A DNA stretch of 49,210 nucleotides. Origin: Scenedesmus sp. ARA3. Its lineage: Eukaryota; Chlorophyta; Chlorophyceae; Sphaeropleales; Scenedesmaceae. Position 1 is the stretch's first letter. Every line of letters starts with the position of its first letter. The position numbers and the translations under genes were made by a program. The stretch spans positions 1 to 49,210 of the forward strand of contig RWJK01000371.1 in assembly GCA_004335835.1 (NCBI GenBank), given 5' to 3'. This document shows positions 1 to 12,800 of the stretch, in pieces. The notes under the pieces are model-generated. The model ran no database searches and was not told the DNA's origin. It saw nothing but the letters and a program-made list of their open reading frames with translations.

Positions 1-2441
1 TGTCAAATCTAAAAAAATGAAATAATTTTCCGGGCTGTCAAATCATCAAGCGTTACTACGGTATTTGGTAGATAGGCGGCGTTGCAGCGGTATGGCTCTG
101 TAATGGAAGTGGGTGGCTACGAAATGGATCCATGAAGAGCCTTTTCAGCGGCGACGAGCATGATCATGCTGGGTGGTCAGCTGGCTATTACTAGCTAGCT
201 ATAGCTGCAGGTAGATAAGGTGAACATGCCTTTATGCTGCGACAGGTCTAGCTGCGAACTGAGCCTGACAAGGCTGCTTGCAGTGCTTGGAGTGGCACAT
301 GCGATTGCGCGTTCAATCCGTGTAACTGATTCCAGATTGACAGGGAGGTTGGCATGTGGCTGTGTGTCATTGGATGATGCTGTCACAGTACGGGGTCACT
401 ATCAGACGCAGCGCTGGACGCTTGGTGCAGGGCCCTTGGACCAGCCTCCGATGATGCGGCAGTCATTTGCTCAGCTGCATTAAGGCGTGATCTACAGATC
501 CTCCACTGGAGCCACGTGGCCTCGCGCATGCGCGCATGTGAGACACGCCTGTTACCCACTGCACACCTGAAGTGCAATATGTGTGCAATATCACCGTCAA
601 CACCCACCAGGCATGGCATGCTGAGAGCACCCACAGACCGCTGCCGAGGCAGTCGCCTCTTGGAAGGGTCCGGCTTCCATGCCTAGCCAGAGCTGATGGT
701 AAGGCCTCAGGCTGAGACGGTGTGCTGTGCAGCTGCCTCAGGCTGAGGCGGATGCACAGCACACATGCTTGCAAGCACAAGTGTGGTCACATCCCAAAGC
801 GACGGCAGCAGTCTCAAGATGAATATCATTGAACAAAGTGACATGCACATCCGGAAACTTTGCTGCAACACATGCACAGCAGGTACACAGCACCATGACC
901 CATGCCTCAGCAACACAGCATGCGAGAGGAAGCCACACCAAGCATTCACAGGTAAGTTCAGTTCGAATTGTGAATTGTATGATACAGCATTGTACGATAT
1001 CAGGCCCTGTCTACGAGCGCTGCCTCTGAGGTAAGGCTGAGCCAGCCTCAAGTGCTGTGACGTGGCAGCGCCGCCTTGACTTGCAGCAGCAGTACACGCA
1101 ACTCAACAGCTGGGCCAGGCACACAGCTGGCCGCCTGAACATGCAGGACAAGATGTAAAAAGGCAAGAGGACACCACAGACGCCGGAGCTGCACGGAACA
1201 GCTGGGCCCATTGCAGGCGTAAGAAACAAATGTAGCTGCAGTGCCTGTTGCGGCTGTGCTGCCAACACCAGCTGCTGGACAACCAACTGCAACTGCTGAT
1301 AGACAGCAGGCTGCCAGCAGCACGACATAATTGACATGCACTCTCTTCTGCCTGGTGGCATCTGTGCAGGGAGGCACAGGCCGAAAGGACACCCAGGACA
1401 CCCAGTGCAGGAAATTTGAGCAGTGTCTGCAAAGTACCGCTGCCGCCACTGCTGCTGTTGCATCCTTCATGCAGTACTGACTGCAGTGCCCAAGTGCCTT
1501 GATATATGATTGACCAAACACCTGGTCACACGTGTGGAAAGGCAGACGGGCCTGACAACCCCTTGTGCACCCTGCGCTACATCAGCGTTGGTAAATCAGC
1601 TGGCCGCTATTGATGTGCAAGTTGGCTGGCTGTTAGCTTCCCACTTTGCAGGCTGCCTGCAGAGCAGCCGCCACGCTGGCATGCAACGTACTTGCTCATC
1701 AACATGTTAAGTAGCTAGGCACAACATGACAGCTGTCTGCCCACGCCCGACTGAATTGAAAGGAAGGCAGATGAGTGCCCTAATCTGCTTGCTGTTTCAG
1801 CCCTCACGAGCACAGCGCAACACAGTGCATGTCTGCTACCACCGACAGCATTCTTCATCACGGCAGGCAGTGCGCTGTGCAGACGACTTTCAGCACAGCC
1901 ATGTGCAAACCAACGCAACTCACACAGCTGTGCGCTCCACTCAACGCTCGGCATCACCTGCCATGCATAGTCAGCCGCTGTCACCCAGCAGCTGTGGTCC
2001 GAGCACAAACATATCACGCAACAGCAACAGCAGCGCAGGTCAACTCAATGAGCAAACCAAGGGTGCGTTAGCAACACACACGCGCGCCATCCCAGCCAGT
2101 ATGCTGCAGCCGAGCTGGAGCAGCATGTTCCTTCACAGACCCAGTGATGGACATGCGTGCATGCAACACAACCAGCACATCAGCTGGGAGCCGACGAGTT
2201 TGATGTTCAGCAGGACACGCGCACGCTCATCAAGCCAGCTCAACTCAATGAGACAACCACGGATGTTGCCAGCTCCAAACAGCAAACACATGCGCACCAC
2301 CCCACTCGCTGTGCTGCAGATGAGCTAGCACAGCACATGTCTCCCAAGAGCCAGCGCCGTGCCGCGCACACCACACGACAGTCACAGCAGCAGCTGGTTA
2401 CAAACCTGGGGGTTACCAGCAGACACACCCGCATCAATCAA
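1..2441. other. Region without recognisable gene (left flank)
   Basis: I see no coding region here that I can support. Open frames of up to 200 codons exist on both strands, but they are Cys/His/Gln/Ser-rich, overlap one another and show no family motif, as expected from CAG/CTG-biased DNA. A short direct repeat (core cctcaggctgag) occurs at about 706-721 and 736-751. The right end holds the 3' flank of squalene synthase. The far left could contain introns or UTR of a gene that starts outside the window. Confidence 0.5.
2398..2402 (-). terminator. Putative TGTAA polyadenylation signal of squalene synthase
   Basis: On the minus strand the pentamer TGTAA lies about 40 bases past the squalene synthase stop codon at 2442-2444. 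TGTAA is the usual poly(A) signal of chlorophycean green algae. A pentamer is weak evidence by itself, but spacing and strand fit. Confidence 0.35.
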
Positions 2442-4466
2442 TCACCCCAGCCGCACCAGCACCATGCGGCTCACCGCAGCCAGCAGCAGCATCAGCACCA
2501 GAGCCTTCTCCAGCCCATCATAGCCGGCAGGCAGCACGCCCCCAGCGCCATCCAGCAAGCCCCACACCCCAGCCATGCTGCTGCCGCTGCTGCCGCTGCT
2601 GCTGCCGAGCTCCCAGGCCCTGTAGAACCACGCGCCAGTCAGCAGCAGCAGTGAGGCGTCCATCAGCCGCTGCTGCGTGGGCAGCTTGCGCGGCTGCTCG
2701 GATTTGATGCGGGTGAGCTCTGACTCGCAGTGCTGCAGGTTGCTGCTGACCAGGTCAAGCAGGATCTGCGCAACGAACACCGGCAGCGACAGCAGCGGCA
2801 GCAACGCTGCTTTAGTAGGTGGGCAGCTGGAGATGGGTGGAAGCTGTAAGCCATGCGGCTTGGTCATGTGGCTGTATCAGTTGGTGTGCCCTATGCCAAA
2901 TCCTTGCATTGTAGTGATCCTCAAATGCAAATTGGTCAACGAGTATCATTTTGTCATCCTTTCATAATAGCCGTACTTGGCGAAATCACCAGACACACAC
3001 TCCCACACATGCAAAGGAAATGCAGCCTGTTCAGTGCAAGACAAGAACAGAGCACTCACACACTCACGTTCCAGCATGTGCAGCCGCTACTGGAGCGCGC
3101 CTCATTCCAAATTTCTGCATAATTTGATCCTCATGGGGAGTCGGTTGTGTTCCTTGTTGTTGTAATCCTAGGCGCACTCCTGCCTCACAACCACTTCATC
3201 ACCCCAAACCAGCCAAACTACGCACGTGCATCACAGCTGCAGTGCAAGCTACTGTACTGCACCCCTGGTCTCACACAAAACACAACACAAACACAAACAA
3301 CTGCTGGTATAGCTGATCACATCTGCTGTCTCTGGCATTGGTTTGCTGCTGCTAGTGCTGTTGCTAGTGCTGCTGCTGCAAATATACATATCAAACCCTC
3401 CCCCGGGGGTCACTCTGCTGCCACATCCACTGCTGCTGCTGCTGCTGCTGCTGCCGCCTCACCTCGCGCGTGGGGTCTGCCTTGTCCACCGCCAGCAGCG
3501 CCTTCTCCTGCAGCGCCTGCAGGAACTGCGTGAACCAGCCGTACAGCTCGCCCATGCCGTCACACTTGTCAAACACGCGAGCAGTCAGCCCGCGCCGCAG
3601 CTTCACCACGCCTGCAGGGATGAGAGGAACCCATGCGGCGCACGCAGTGGAGGCACACTTGGAATGCTGTGGGGTGCGCTGTGCATGCAGTAGGTGTGCA
3701 CATTTGCAGTGCAGCAGCAGGGCACGTGCAGAGCTTGGTGCCAGCTCCTGCAGTACAGTGCATTGTGCCCGGCCATATCAGCAAAAGCACCAGCTGCATC
3801 TGCACCAAACGAGTGCCAGCATGCTGGCCTGGCCAGCACAGTGCAGGGCGCATTTTGCTGGCTGGCCACAACAGTGGCGGCAGCCCACGCACCCTCGAAT
3901 ATGGCCCCGTTGTTGTAGCAGAGCGCCAGCGTGCCTATGGCCATGATCTGCGGGATGGCGCAGAACCTGAACACGTCCCTGTCGCGCAGGCCCTGCATGT
4001 ACTTGATGCAGTGCGGCAGGTGCTGCAGCGCGTTGCACACCTGCGGGGAAGGGGTGCCAAGGGTTTGCAGGCAGCGGATGCAGGGCAGAAGAGGAGCGTA
4101 CAAGCAGGTTGGTCAAAGGCAACAGCGGGCCACTAGGCAGCGTCATGTGAATTGTTGCTACGGCATGTGGATGTTTGAATGATGCAGTTTCTTGTTCTGC
4201 AGGCCGCAAAGTGTGGCTGAATGTATCCACCAGTCTATCCATCACAGTGGCCGTAACCTTTGCTTTGCACCCTTGCTTGCAAACACTTCATACATCACAC
4301 CTCGCAAGCAGCAGCAGCAGCAGCGCTCTCACCAGGTGGTTGAGGCACTGCACTGCCTGCCTCCTGTTGCCTGGCTGCTTGAAGTCCTCTAGGCTGTCGC
4401 CGTACTGGCCCCAGATCTCATGCGGCCAGAACATGCGCGGCGCGGGCTCCTCGTTGATGTCCTCCT

Positions 4467-4505
<39 letters not shown>

Positions 4506-7146
4506 CGTCAGATTCGAGACTGTTTGGATAAGACCAAATCTGCCAAAGATGGCCGATTCTGCAACCAAACCGTGTGGCGCAGCTCCAAGGCGTACAAGGT
4601 GAGCGCTGGACAAGGATGCAAGGAGAGAAAGGGGAACAGTTGCTGCTCCAGGGCTCATGTGCTGTGCCGTGAATACGTGTGGCTGGAAGCCACAGCATAC
4701 AAAGCCAGCTGTGCAGGGTATCGGGTGTTCTCATGGGCCCCACCGATCAAGCACCACAGCACTGCAGCAGCACACAAACAGGCCAGCAGCAGCCTGCAAG
4801 GCATGCTGCGCCAGCCTGGGCACGCATGGCAGCACTGATTGGGGGCCGGGCCCTTTGCAAATCATCTTTGCGCACAAATCATCAGCGCCCTTTGCATAAG
4901 CACGCCAGTGTGGCATTCTATGCGTGTATGCTGCAGCAACTGCCAATGGTACAGCTAGCATTAGCAACGGAGCTAGCAGAGTGCCAGCAGCTGCCAACAG
5001 CACACCCCAACAGGAACCACACGCCTCCACACGTTGCCATGCGCGCACAAAAGCAAACGCTCAAACTCCTAAGCCTCTTGTCGTGTCTGGCGCTATAGCT
5101 GGGCTACAGCAGCCTGAGCCATAGCACAACACGCACGCACACACACCACAGCACCGCAGCTAGCCCACACACACCCCAACATGGCAGCCCAGGCCATGCA
5201 CAACCCGCTAGCCTCGCCACAGCAGCCTGTGCCACACAAATTCCGCGTGCACCACAGCACCACAGCCATCAAGCACAGCAGTGTGAGGCACAGCAGCCCC
5301 CTCCCAATGCAGGGCCAGCAACAAGCCAGCCTGCACCACAACATCACAGCTAGCCCGCACAAACCCCCAAAGGCAGCAGCCTGCGCCACACGCAATCACC
5401 CCCGGCCCACGCACCAGGTAGTCGCGGATGATGTTGGTCTTCTGCAGAAACAGGCCCATGTGGTTGGACAGCACCTCCGCACGCGCATAGCTCGCAGACT
5501 CCAGCCCAGACGAGGCTGCAGCAGCAGGACAGAGTGATGCACAGCAGTAGGCTGTTATGCTGTGCTTGGGGGAGCAGGAGACGACATGTTTGGTCTGTAC
5601 CTTTGACTGCAGCACAGCACACAGCAAGACGCAGCTACAGGACAGCCAGCGAGCAACTGATACCGCTTGCCGCTGATGCAGGCTGTGCTGTACCCACGAA
5701 CACACAGGAGGGCCGATACTGCGCTGCCTGGCGCCTGCAACATTGCACTGCTCCTGACAGCGCTTGAGCGGCGCGCTGCATGTTGCGGCACATGCAGCCT
5801 GCTGCCGCGGCTGCGCTCGTGGCAAGTACATCGGTGCTCGCTGCCACTGCTGGTGCTCCCTCGCCTGCTACAGCTGGGCGTGCTGCTGCTGCTGTGGCTG
5901 CCCTGCTGCGCCGCTGCCATACGCTGCTGCTGCTGTCTGCTCACCAAACAGCTGCGACAGGCCCACTCCAACCAGGCCCGCCACATAGTGGCAGTACAGG
6001 TCATAGTCAGCGATGGTCTCAACCTGCGAGCAACAGCAGCGGAACACACCAAAGCACTAAGCACTTCCGTCATCAATAGCTACAGCTGCCACTTTCCCAA
6101 CGCAGCACGCTGCTCCTTGCCGCTGTAGCTCCTGTGTGCCAGCCAGCTGTCATGCACACGTTCGGCCGTTCAAACTTTGTTACAAATATGTTACATTTGA
6201 CCGCACTCACGTCTCGCTGGATGAACTCCGCCATGCCCTCGCCCATGCGCTGCGTGATGTCTGCAATGACCTCTTGGAAGTGAGGCTCCAGCCCCAGGAA
6301 CACATCAATCACAGTGCCCAAGTGCTCCATAAGCCGCACATAGTGCCCATAGCCGCACTGCATGGTGAAGCCGCTGCTTGCAGGAACATCGCGCACGTGA
6401 CAGGGCAGTGGCAGGGAGAGACAGCAGCAGGCATGAGAAGGCTAGTTTGGCAACAGGTGGCAATGGAACGCTGCCTTTTGTCAACAGCCACTGCAAGCTT
6501 TTGGAAGTGTTGACCCTCAGTCAGTTGCTGCTGAATGTCAGCTGCACTGCAATCCCCACCAGCAGTACTGCCCACTGCTGTTGTAACTGCTGTGTGCTGG
6601 CGTGCCTCACCGATCATAGATGCTCTCGTGGAAAGCCAGCAGCGCAGGGATCTTGACTTTGTTGTCAATGGCCATGTCATCCTCGACAGTGTCCAGTGCC
6701 CGCAGCACCAGGTAGAACACGCAGATGGCATCCCGCAGGGGGTTGGGCAGCTGCTGAATGACAATGGCAAAACTGCAGCGACAGGATGCACGGCAGCGCA
6801 GCAGCAACAGCGTAGATAAAAGGTGTTATGTTTAGAGCCTCGAACTTTGAACGAATGTGGGCTGTCTGCATGCACAGAAGCTGCCAGGCCTGCTCCCACC
6901 TTCTTGACACCCTGTTGAGCATGTCATAGCAGAAAGCCAGCTTGGGGTCCTCGGGAAGCTGAGTTGCTTTCTTCGTTGCTGCATAAATGCGGATCTGCAA
7001 CGAGATCGTGCGCAGCGGTTAGCTGGCTGTTGTGCCAGCCTGCGAGCAGTGATTGCTGCAGTGCCCAGGCACTCGCTACGGTATAGGCCACGTACCAGTG
7101 GCAACAGCTCTTCGGGGTGAGCAAGGATATCTCCCAGTTTGCCCAT
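2442..7146 (-). CDS. SQS: Squalene synthase (farnesyl-diphosphate farnesyltransferase), 10 exons
   Basis: It condenses two farnesyl diphosphates to squalene with NADPH, the first committed step to sterols, on the ER membrane. Exons: 7146-7096, 6994-6900, 6772-6611, 6373-6211, 6023-5945, 5515-5415, 4464-4333, 4040-3893, 3611-3463, 2765-2442. They join in phase to 467 residues, slightly longer than plant enzymes (about 410). It starts [14 protein letters not shown], like plant SQS. The first Asp-rich motif DTVEDD is at 76-81 and the second, within NIIRDYLED, at 211-219. [10 protein letters not shown] and [21 protein letters not shown] are recognisable, the latter straddling conserved segments. 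The C-terminus has two hydrophobic segments, the last ending at residue 467, as expected for a tail-anchored ER enzyme. Introns are large; intron 9 carries copies of an interspersed repeat and intron 6 a CAG microsatellite at its acceptor. No catalytic residue is missing. Confidence 0.97.
2887..2965. repeat. Interspersed intronic repeat, copy B
   Basis: A diverged copy of a family of about 80-90 bp, inside squalene synthase intron 9. It shares the core 'gatcctcaaatg...ttggtcaac', a following 'tatcat' and 'tgtcatcc' with copies C and D in TOC75 intron 7. Confidence 0.6.
3098..3183. repeat. Interspersed intronic repeat, copy A
   Basis: Nearly identical over about 85 bp to copy E (12113-12198), 9 kb away in a different gene. 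Shared landmarks are ctcattccaaatttctgcat, tgatcctcatgggga and taatcctaggcgcactcctg. It lies in squalene synthase intron 9, on the strand opposite to transcription. Confidence 0.85.
4468..4504. repeat. CAG/CTG trinucleotide microsatellite at a 3' splice site
   Basis: About 12 CAG units on the plus strand. Read in the direction of squalene synthase transcription this is a CTG tract ending in the CTGCAG acceptor of exon 7 (exon starts at 4464), so the microsatellite takes the place of the polypyrimidine tract. Confidence 0.85.
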
Positions 7147-8275
7147 TGTATCGAGCTGCTGTGAACAGAGACAGCTGGCGCTGGATCAAGCGTTGCTGGG
7201 GGCGCTTCACACGTTATACGCCGCCAATCTCTTTTTAAGCGCTTGATACACCCGTCTCAAGACGTTGACGTGAAACATCGACAAGCACGGCGCCAGGGTT
7301 CCCGACAGGTGTCACTCGCAACAAATTGGGGTGGGTCAGGGGCTGCAGATGGTGCAAAAGTGCGTTATGAAAGCGCAGACACGATTTTGACCGTCGGCAG
7401 GCCCCTCTACAGCACCACAACAACTGGAGGGGAGTGCTGCTCAGATTGGCTCCTCAACATGGCAAGGCACTGGCAGTTCTATAGGATTGACGATCGGCAC
7501 ACAATACGCATTAAGTGAGAAACGATAATGGCTGCCGCTTTCTATGTCACAAGCCCACAGCAACTGCTTGCTGAGCAGGTGGTAGCGTGTAACAACAAAG
7601 GGGTACCCTGCAGTACGTGTACTGCCTGGTGTCACCACTGCTCTGTGGCACAGAGCACTGGCTTTGAACATAGAGCTGATGCGTAGCTTACATATACTAA
7701 CATGGGGAACGCCTCTACATTCCTTAGCAAATGCACATGCCCAACATGAGATAGTAAGCATGTCCCCTGAGCGTAGCGCTGTTGCACTGACTGTGGCAAC
7801 ACAGAATGCTCTGGCACGCTGCTCAGGCATGCATACCAGTCCTGCATTTCGTGACTGCCAGCAAACAACCACACTGACGTGAAGGCCGGCATGTCCAATG
7901 GGATGAGTGCCAGGATCATTGCGTTAGCACGCAGCAGCAATGCCCGCACTGCTCGCACTGCCAGGGCTGTGCCCAAGCGCTAGCCCTGCATGGCGTGAGT
8001 GCTGCGCAACGCCTTTAGGAATGCCCTGCGCTAAGCAACAACACATCCTGCTGCACGCCACTGCCATGCCAGCAGTGCGTGTTGCACCATCTACATGCTC
8101 AAAATGAACAGGCATCACAAAATCCAGAAATCAACAGGCCGCGCGTGGTGCATGGTCTAAGTGCTACAGCGCCAACACCTGCCCTGCACATCACACTGGG
8201 CACCTAGCCGTGGGCGAAGCATGGCCAAGCAGCCACACACAAGCCGCAGATGCACAATTGCTTGCAACGAGCACC
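7147..8275. other. Intergenic region upstream of squalene synthase
   Basis: It separates the squalene synthase start (7146, minus) from the stop codon of the next minus-strand gene (8276). It should hold the squalene synthase promoter and the 3' UTR of the neighbour. I see no gene, no clear TATA box and no repeat worth naming. Open frames here are short and without motifs. Confidence 0.5.
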
Positions 8276-9439
8276 TCAAGTGGCTGCAGCTGGTGCAGCC
8301 GCCTTCCCTTCTTCTGACTGTTGCTGCTGCTGCTGCTGCTGTGCCTTGAGCTTCTTCTGCTGCCGCCTGCTCAACTGCTGCCCATCTTGCTTCGGTTTTT
8401 CGTCTGCCATAGAGGCTGGAGCTGCTGCTGCTGCGGGCTTGGAGGCTTTCTCTTGCCCCTGGCCTTCCTGCTGCTGCTGCTTCTTGCGCTTCTGCCGCTT
8501 GCTCTGCTGCTGCTGCTGCCCTGCTGTACCGCCTTCCTGCTGCTTGCTCTGCTGCTTGTTGCCATTCTGCTCCGGCGCCTGCTGCTTGCCCTGCTGTTTT
8601 CCAGCAGAAGCTCCTGCAGCAGGTGTAGATGCCTGAGGCTGCTGCTTGGCAGGGGCTGGCGTCTTTTGCTGCTGCTGCTGCTTGCCAGGCTGCTTCTGTG
8701 CTGAAGCCCCGTTTGCAGCCACCTGACCAGCCTGCTGCTGCTTGGCACCTGCTGGTGTCTTCTGCTGCTGCTGGCCAGACTTGCGGTGGCGCTTCTTGCC
8801 AGACTGCTGCTGCCCATTTGCTGTTTTTGCACCAGTGTTGGCACCTGCAGCCTCCTCATGCTTCCGCTTCTGGCCTTGCTGCTGCTTGCCAGGCGTGGAC
8901 TGGCGTTGCTGCTGCTGCTTGCCCTGCTGCTGCTTTCCCTTGTGCTGCTGCTTACCCTGCTGCTGTGTTTGACCAGAACCCTGGTTGGCCTGTGTGCCCT
9001 GCCCACTGGACACCTGAGCCAGGCCCATAGCCTGATTCAGTAGCTGAATCAGCTTCTGCTTGTTGGGTGACTCAGACATCTGAGAGCATGTTACAAGGGC
9101 TGCAGAAAGCTGGGAAGTCAGCAGCACTGACACTACGCCTGGCTGCATGGCTCCTGCTGCTGCTGTGTCACGCTGCTGCTGCCGTCACGACCAATGTGCA
9201 ACGGCAAACGTCCGTCTGGCTTCCGTGAACTATCAGAAACGTAATACTAAGTGTGTGCCAGATACAGAGCTTGGTGGGCGCCGAAGAGCAGAAGCAGCCT
9301 GCACGTACTTTTGCGACCTAGTGGCTGCGGTGAACTGCTGGTTGGTGTCTGCGACGCTGAGAACAGCCTCTACAACATAACCAGTAACATCAACTTGTCC
9401 CTTAGGCTGGGCCCGGCTCAAGCGAATGACATCGCCCAT
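8276..9439 (-). CDS. Gln/Lys-rich low-complexity protein, function unknown, 2 exons
   Basis: Exons 9439-9305 and 9079-8276 join in phase 0 to 312 residues. The first 65 or so residues have ordinary composition (MGDVIRLSRAQPKGQVDV..., then MSESPNKQKLIQLLNQAMGL, which looks helical). The rest is almost wholly low-complexity: Gln runs mixed with Lys, Arg, Ala and Gly, including QKRKHEE, KKRHRKSG and KRQKRKKQ basic clusters that could act as nuclear or nucleolar signals, and a final RRQQKKLKAQ. I do not recognise the family. An RNA-binding or nucleolar role is only an inference from the basic, disordered composition. Splicing uses TAC|GTGCAG and CTCTCAG|ATG. A start at the internal ATG (9079) would give a 267-residue protein and cannot be excluded. 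Confidence 0.55.
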
Positions 9440-9899
9440 TCTGTCACTTGAACTGCCGCCATGACAATATCCCTCTCAGCCAGGGCGCATGTGCGCTGCA
9501 TTACCCATGAACATGATAAGAATCAACAGGTCTTGGGACCCTCGTGCCCTACAAGCAGCCGGCTGCTGCCCCGTCACAGTTCAAGCCTGGCTCCTGCATG
9601 TGCACCAGATGCAAAGCACATGCACTGGCACCTTTCCCCACTACAGCACACTGACTGACAACCAAGCAGGCCGGACTAGTTCCACCAAAGTTTCCATGTT
9701 GCCCATGTGCTGCCGTTCAGCCACAACAAACATCCTGCCTCCCTCCGCAACAACTGCCAGCCTGCAGAACCCCATCGCCCGCAGCAACAAGCCAGCTGCA
9801 CAAGCTGCTGCTCCCCACCCAGCCCAACACACGCAAGTCCTACACACAAACCCTACACACAAGGCACTCTAGCCAACCAGCCAGCAGAAGCGCCTCTGT
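9440..9899. other. Short intergenic region
   Basis: It lies between the start of the Gln/Lys-rich gene (9439) and the TOC75 stop codon (9900-9902), both on the minus strand. It must contain the promoter of the former and the TOC75 3' UTR. No distinctive motif is visible. Confidence 0.5.
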
Positions 9900-12800
9900 C
9901 TAGAAGCGCTCGCCCCACTGCACAAACACCGCGCCAGTGCCGGCGTTGCAGTCGCGCGCGTACTCAAACCTGCACGCCCCGAGCGCCTTCAGCCCAAGGC
10001 CATACGTGGCACCATGCCCCGCCTTCCGGTAAAACTCCGTAGGGCTTCCTGCAAGGCTCCTGCTGCTGCCCAGGTCGCTGCCAAGCTCCGCAAACGCATA
10101 CAGCGTGCCCGGCATCTTCTCACTATAGTTCTTCAGTGGCAGCCGCACCTCCGCTGCTGCCTCCACAAACCTCCTGCAAGCGCCCAGCTCTCCAGGACTG
10201 TAGCCCCTCACACTATACGGCCCTCCCAGCGTGAAGTAATCATAGCTGCCCATATCCCCGAGGCAGTTGCCCACCCTGCCGTGCAGCACAAGCGTGTTTG
10301 GGGCCTTGCGCTTGAGCCACACGTCATCATCAGTCAGCGGGGCCAGGCCTGGCAGCTGCATGAAGTGTGTGAGGGAGGCCACCATGCGGTTGTACAGGCC
10401 GCCAGAGAAGCCCAGCTTGCGGCCGCCCGGCAGCGGCACCTGCAGGTTGAGCCCCTGGTCCACCTGCAGGGGTGGTTGGGAGTTGGGAGTGACGGCAAAC
10501 AGCGGCGTAATCAATGAGGCTGTGAAAAGGCATGAAACACGCGGAGCTGGCGGGCAGCGGCACCTGCAGGTTGAGCCCCTGGTCCACCTGCAGCAGGTGG
10601 CGATGCGCAGCAGACAGCAGCAGGGCGTGTCAGCTATCTGGCTGGTAGAAGGTAAGGTAGGATACAGGTGTGTCACACTGGCAGCGGCACCTGCAGGTTG
10701 AGCCCCTGGTCCACCTGCAAGGGTGGTGAGGGTGGCAAAGAGTGTTGGCGGCAACATCAGACAGAGTTGATTTGACAGACATCAGGCATTGCACGGGATG
10801 CATGAGCATTGCGGTTGATGCAAGAAGAAATTGGCAGAGCTGCCAGGGAGTGGTCAGCTGCAGCTCGAGACCTGCACTGGCCTGCGGCCCAATGGCAGAG
10901 CACCAGCCAACATGCTCGTCAGGTGCTTGCCAGACCCCTGCAGCCCTCCGCCACGCCTGAAGTCAAGTAAAGTATATACACAGCAGATGTGTCGCACACA
11001 GCAGCAGTTATATCGCTGCACAGCCGCCGGCCTCACCTGCAGCAGCATGCGCGTGCCGAGCTGGTTGCCATTGACAAACTGCACGTTGTCCATCGCCGCA
11101 AAGCCCTGGTAGCTCAGGCTGACGTCCTTGCCTGTGCCAGACAGTGTGGTGGGAGGGCCGTTGTCTGCATAGTAGCCGCGAGACACCTTGGTGCCCTTTA
11201 CCACTGCCTGGCCGTTTTCATCCACGGTGCTGATGTTCTGCAGCAGCAGGTTGTGCTCAACCTTGTTGTCCTGGCCGCCTGCGGGGAGACGAGAGCAGGG
11301 TGCAAAAAGTGCAGTGCAGCGGAGGCAGAGAAAGTGAGTGCTTGCTGAGATGTGATGCTGTGGCCTAGCGCGAATGCAGCACAGAGCAGGTTGCCCAGGT
11401 TGCCCCATGATTGCACGATCCAGAGAGGCGTAAGAGGTTCAACAGTGTGTTAAAGCAGTGTAGCGCAGCATGGATGTAAGGGACAACAATAGATGTAATG
11501 GGTTGTAACAATGTCCGATATGGCTCATTGAGTCCAAGCCACTGCTGCAGGTGTGCTGAATGCACCCAGATGTGTGTGATCCAGGAGACACGCTCACGGC
11601 CGTGCACCGTGCCTCACTTCAAATTTCTGCATTGTTGTGATCCTCATGGGGAATCGGTCAACGGATATCATGTGTGTCATCCTCGGCACAGATCAGCCAA
11701 CAACACATGTAGCCTCACTGCAAACTTGATGCCACAGAGCCACTCACATAGTACACACGCAGAACCCACCAATGCACAGGCAGGGCAGCAACTGCCAAGA
11801 AGATGCATCCGTGCAAAACTGCAACCGCACCATCACCATGTGCTCCATCGCGTGCAACTGCTATTGAAGGGTGCCTCATTTAAACTCTCTGCATTTTTAT
11901 CCTCATGGATTGTCGGTCAACGGATATCATGCATTAATCCTTGGCACATATCGACCAATCACAGACGTAGCTCCCACTGCATCGATCAGACAAGACTGGC
12001 GCACGCTGCACCACACCATGCACAAGCAATACAGCAAGCACAACAGTGTTGGCATGCACAACGGAGACAAGTCATCCACACATGTTCAGCACAAGGAACT
12101 GTCACTGGAAGGTGCCTCATTCCAAATTTCTGCATTTTTTGATCCTCATGGGGAATCGGTTGTGTTCCTTGTTGTTGTAATCCTAGGCGCACTCCTGCTT
12201 CCAAGTCCTGTTCCTCCACATCATTATAGAAGTCGCAGGTAACACACATTGCAATCAGACATGCAAACATAATCTGCACTCACACGGCAGAGATCCACAT
12301 CATTCAGCTCACAAAATCCACCACACAACGCCAGCATGCCCCGTGCACCATCCTGGCCCATGTACAGCCTCACCGCTGTTGCATACCAAGGTGGGTGTGT
12401 TACCCTACTGCATGTGTCCGAATGATTTGGACCAAATCTGCTGTCCTGTGTGCGAATCAACGCTGTGCCTCTCACCTGTGTGGCTGGTCCAGGCCTTGGC
12501 TCCAAACCTGTCCACAAACACAGGCGGCACGTCGCTCTCCGCGCCTGGCGTGAACACGGGAGACATCTTGCGCGTGTTGAACACCTGCACACACCAAGCA
12601 GCAGCATGAGCAGCAGCAGCAGTAGTGTACAGCCCCGTCAGCACCCCGCTGACCTTCATAGATGCTGCACTCAGCACACTTCAAACAAGCACAGCGCACA
12701 CAGCTATGCATTTGCAAGCCAACTGACACAGACATTCATATGTACAGCATCCCCTGTTGCACGCATCCCCACCTGCACGTTGCGCGTGGTGTTGGGCGCG

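Noticed and set aside
1726..2654. Overlapping plus-strand open frames of 165-200 codons
   Set aside because: Composition is Gln/His/Ser/Thr noise from CAG-rich DNA with no motif. The right part is antisense to squalene synthase exon 10 and its flank.
11498..12142. 214-codon plus-strand open frame with repeated 'DPHGES' peptides
   Set aside because: The repeated peptides come from the interspersed DNA repeat (copies C-E), and the frame lies antisense within TOC75 intron 7.
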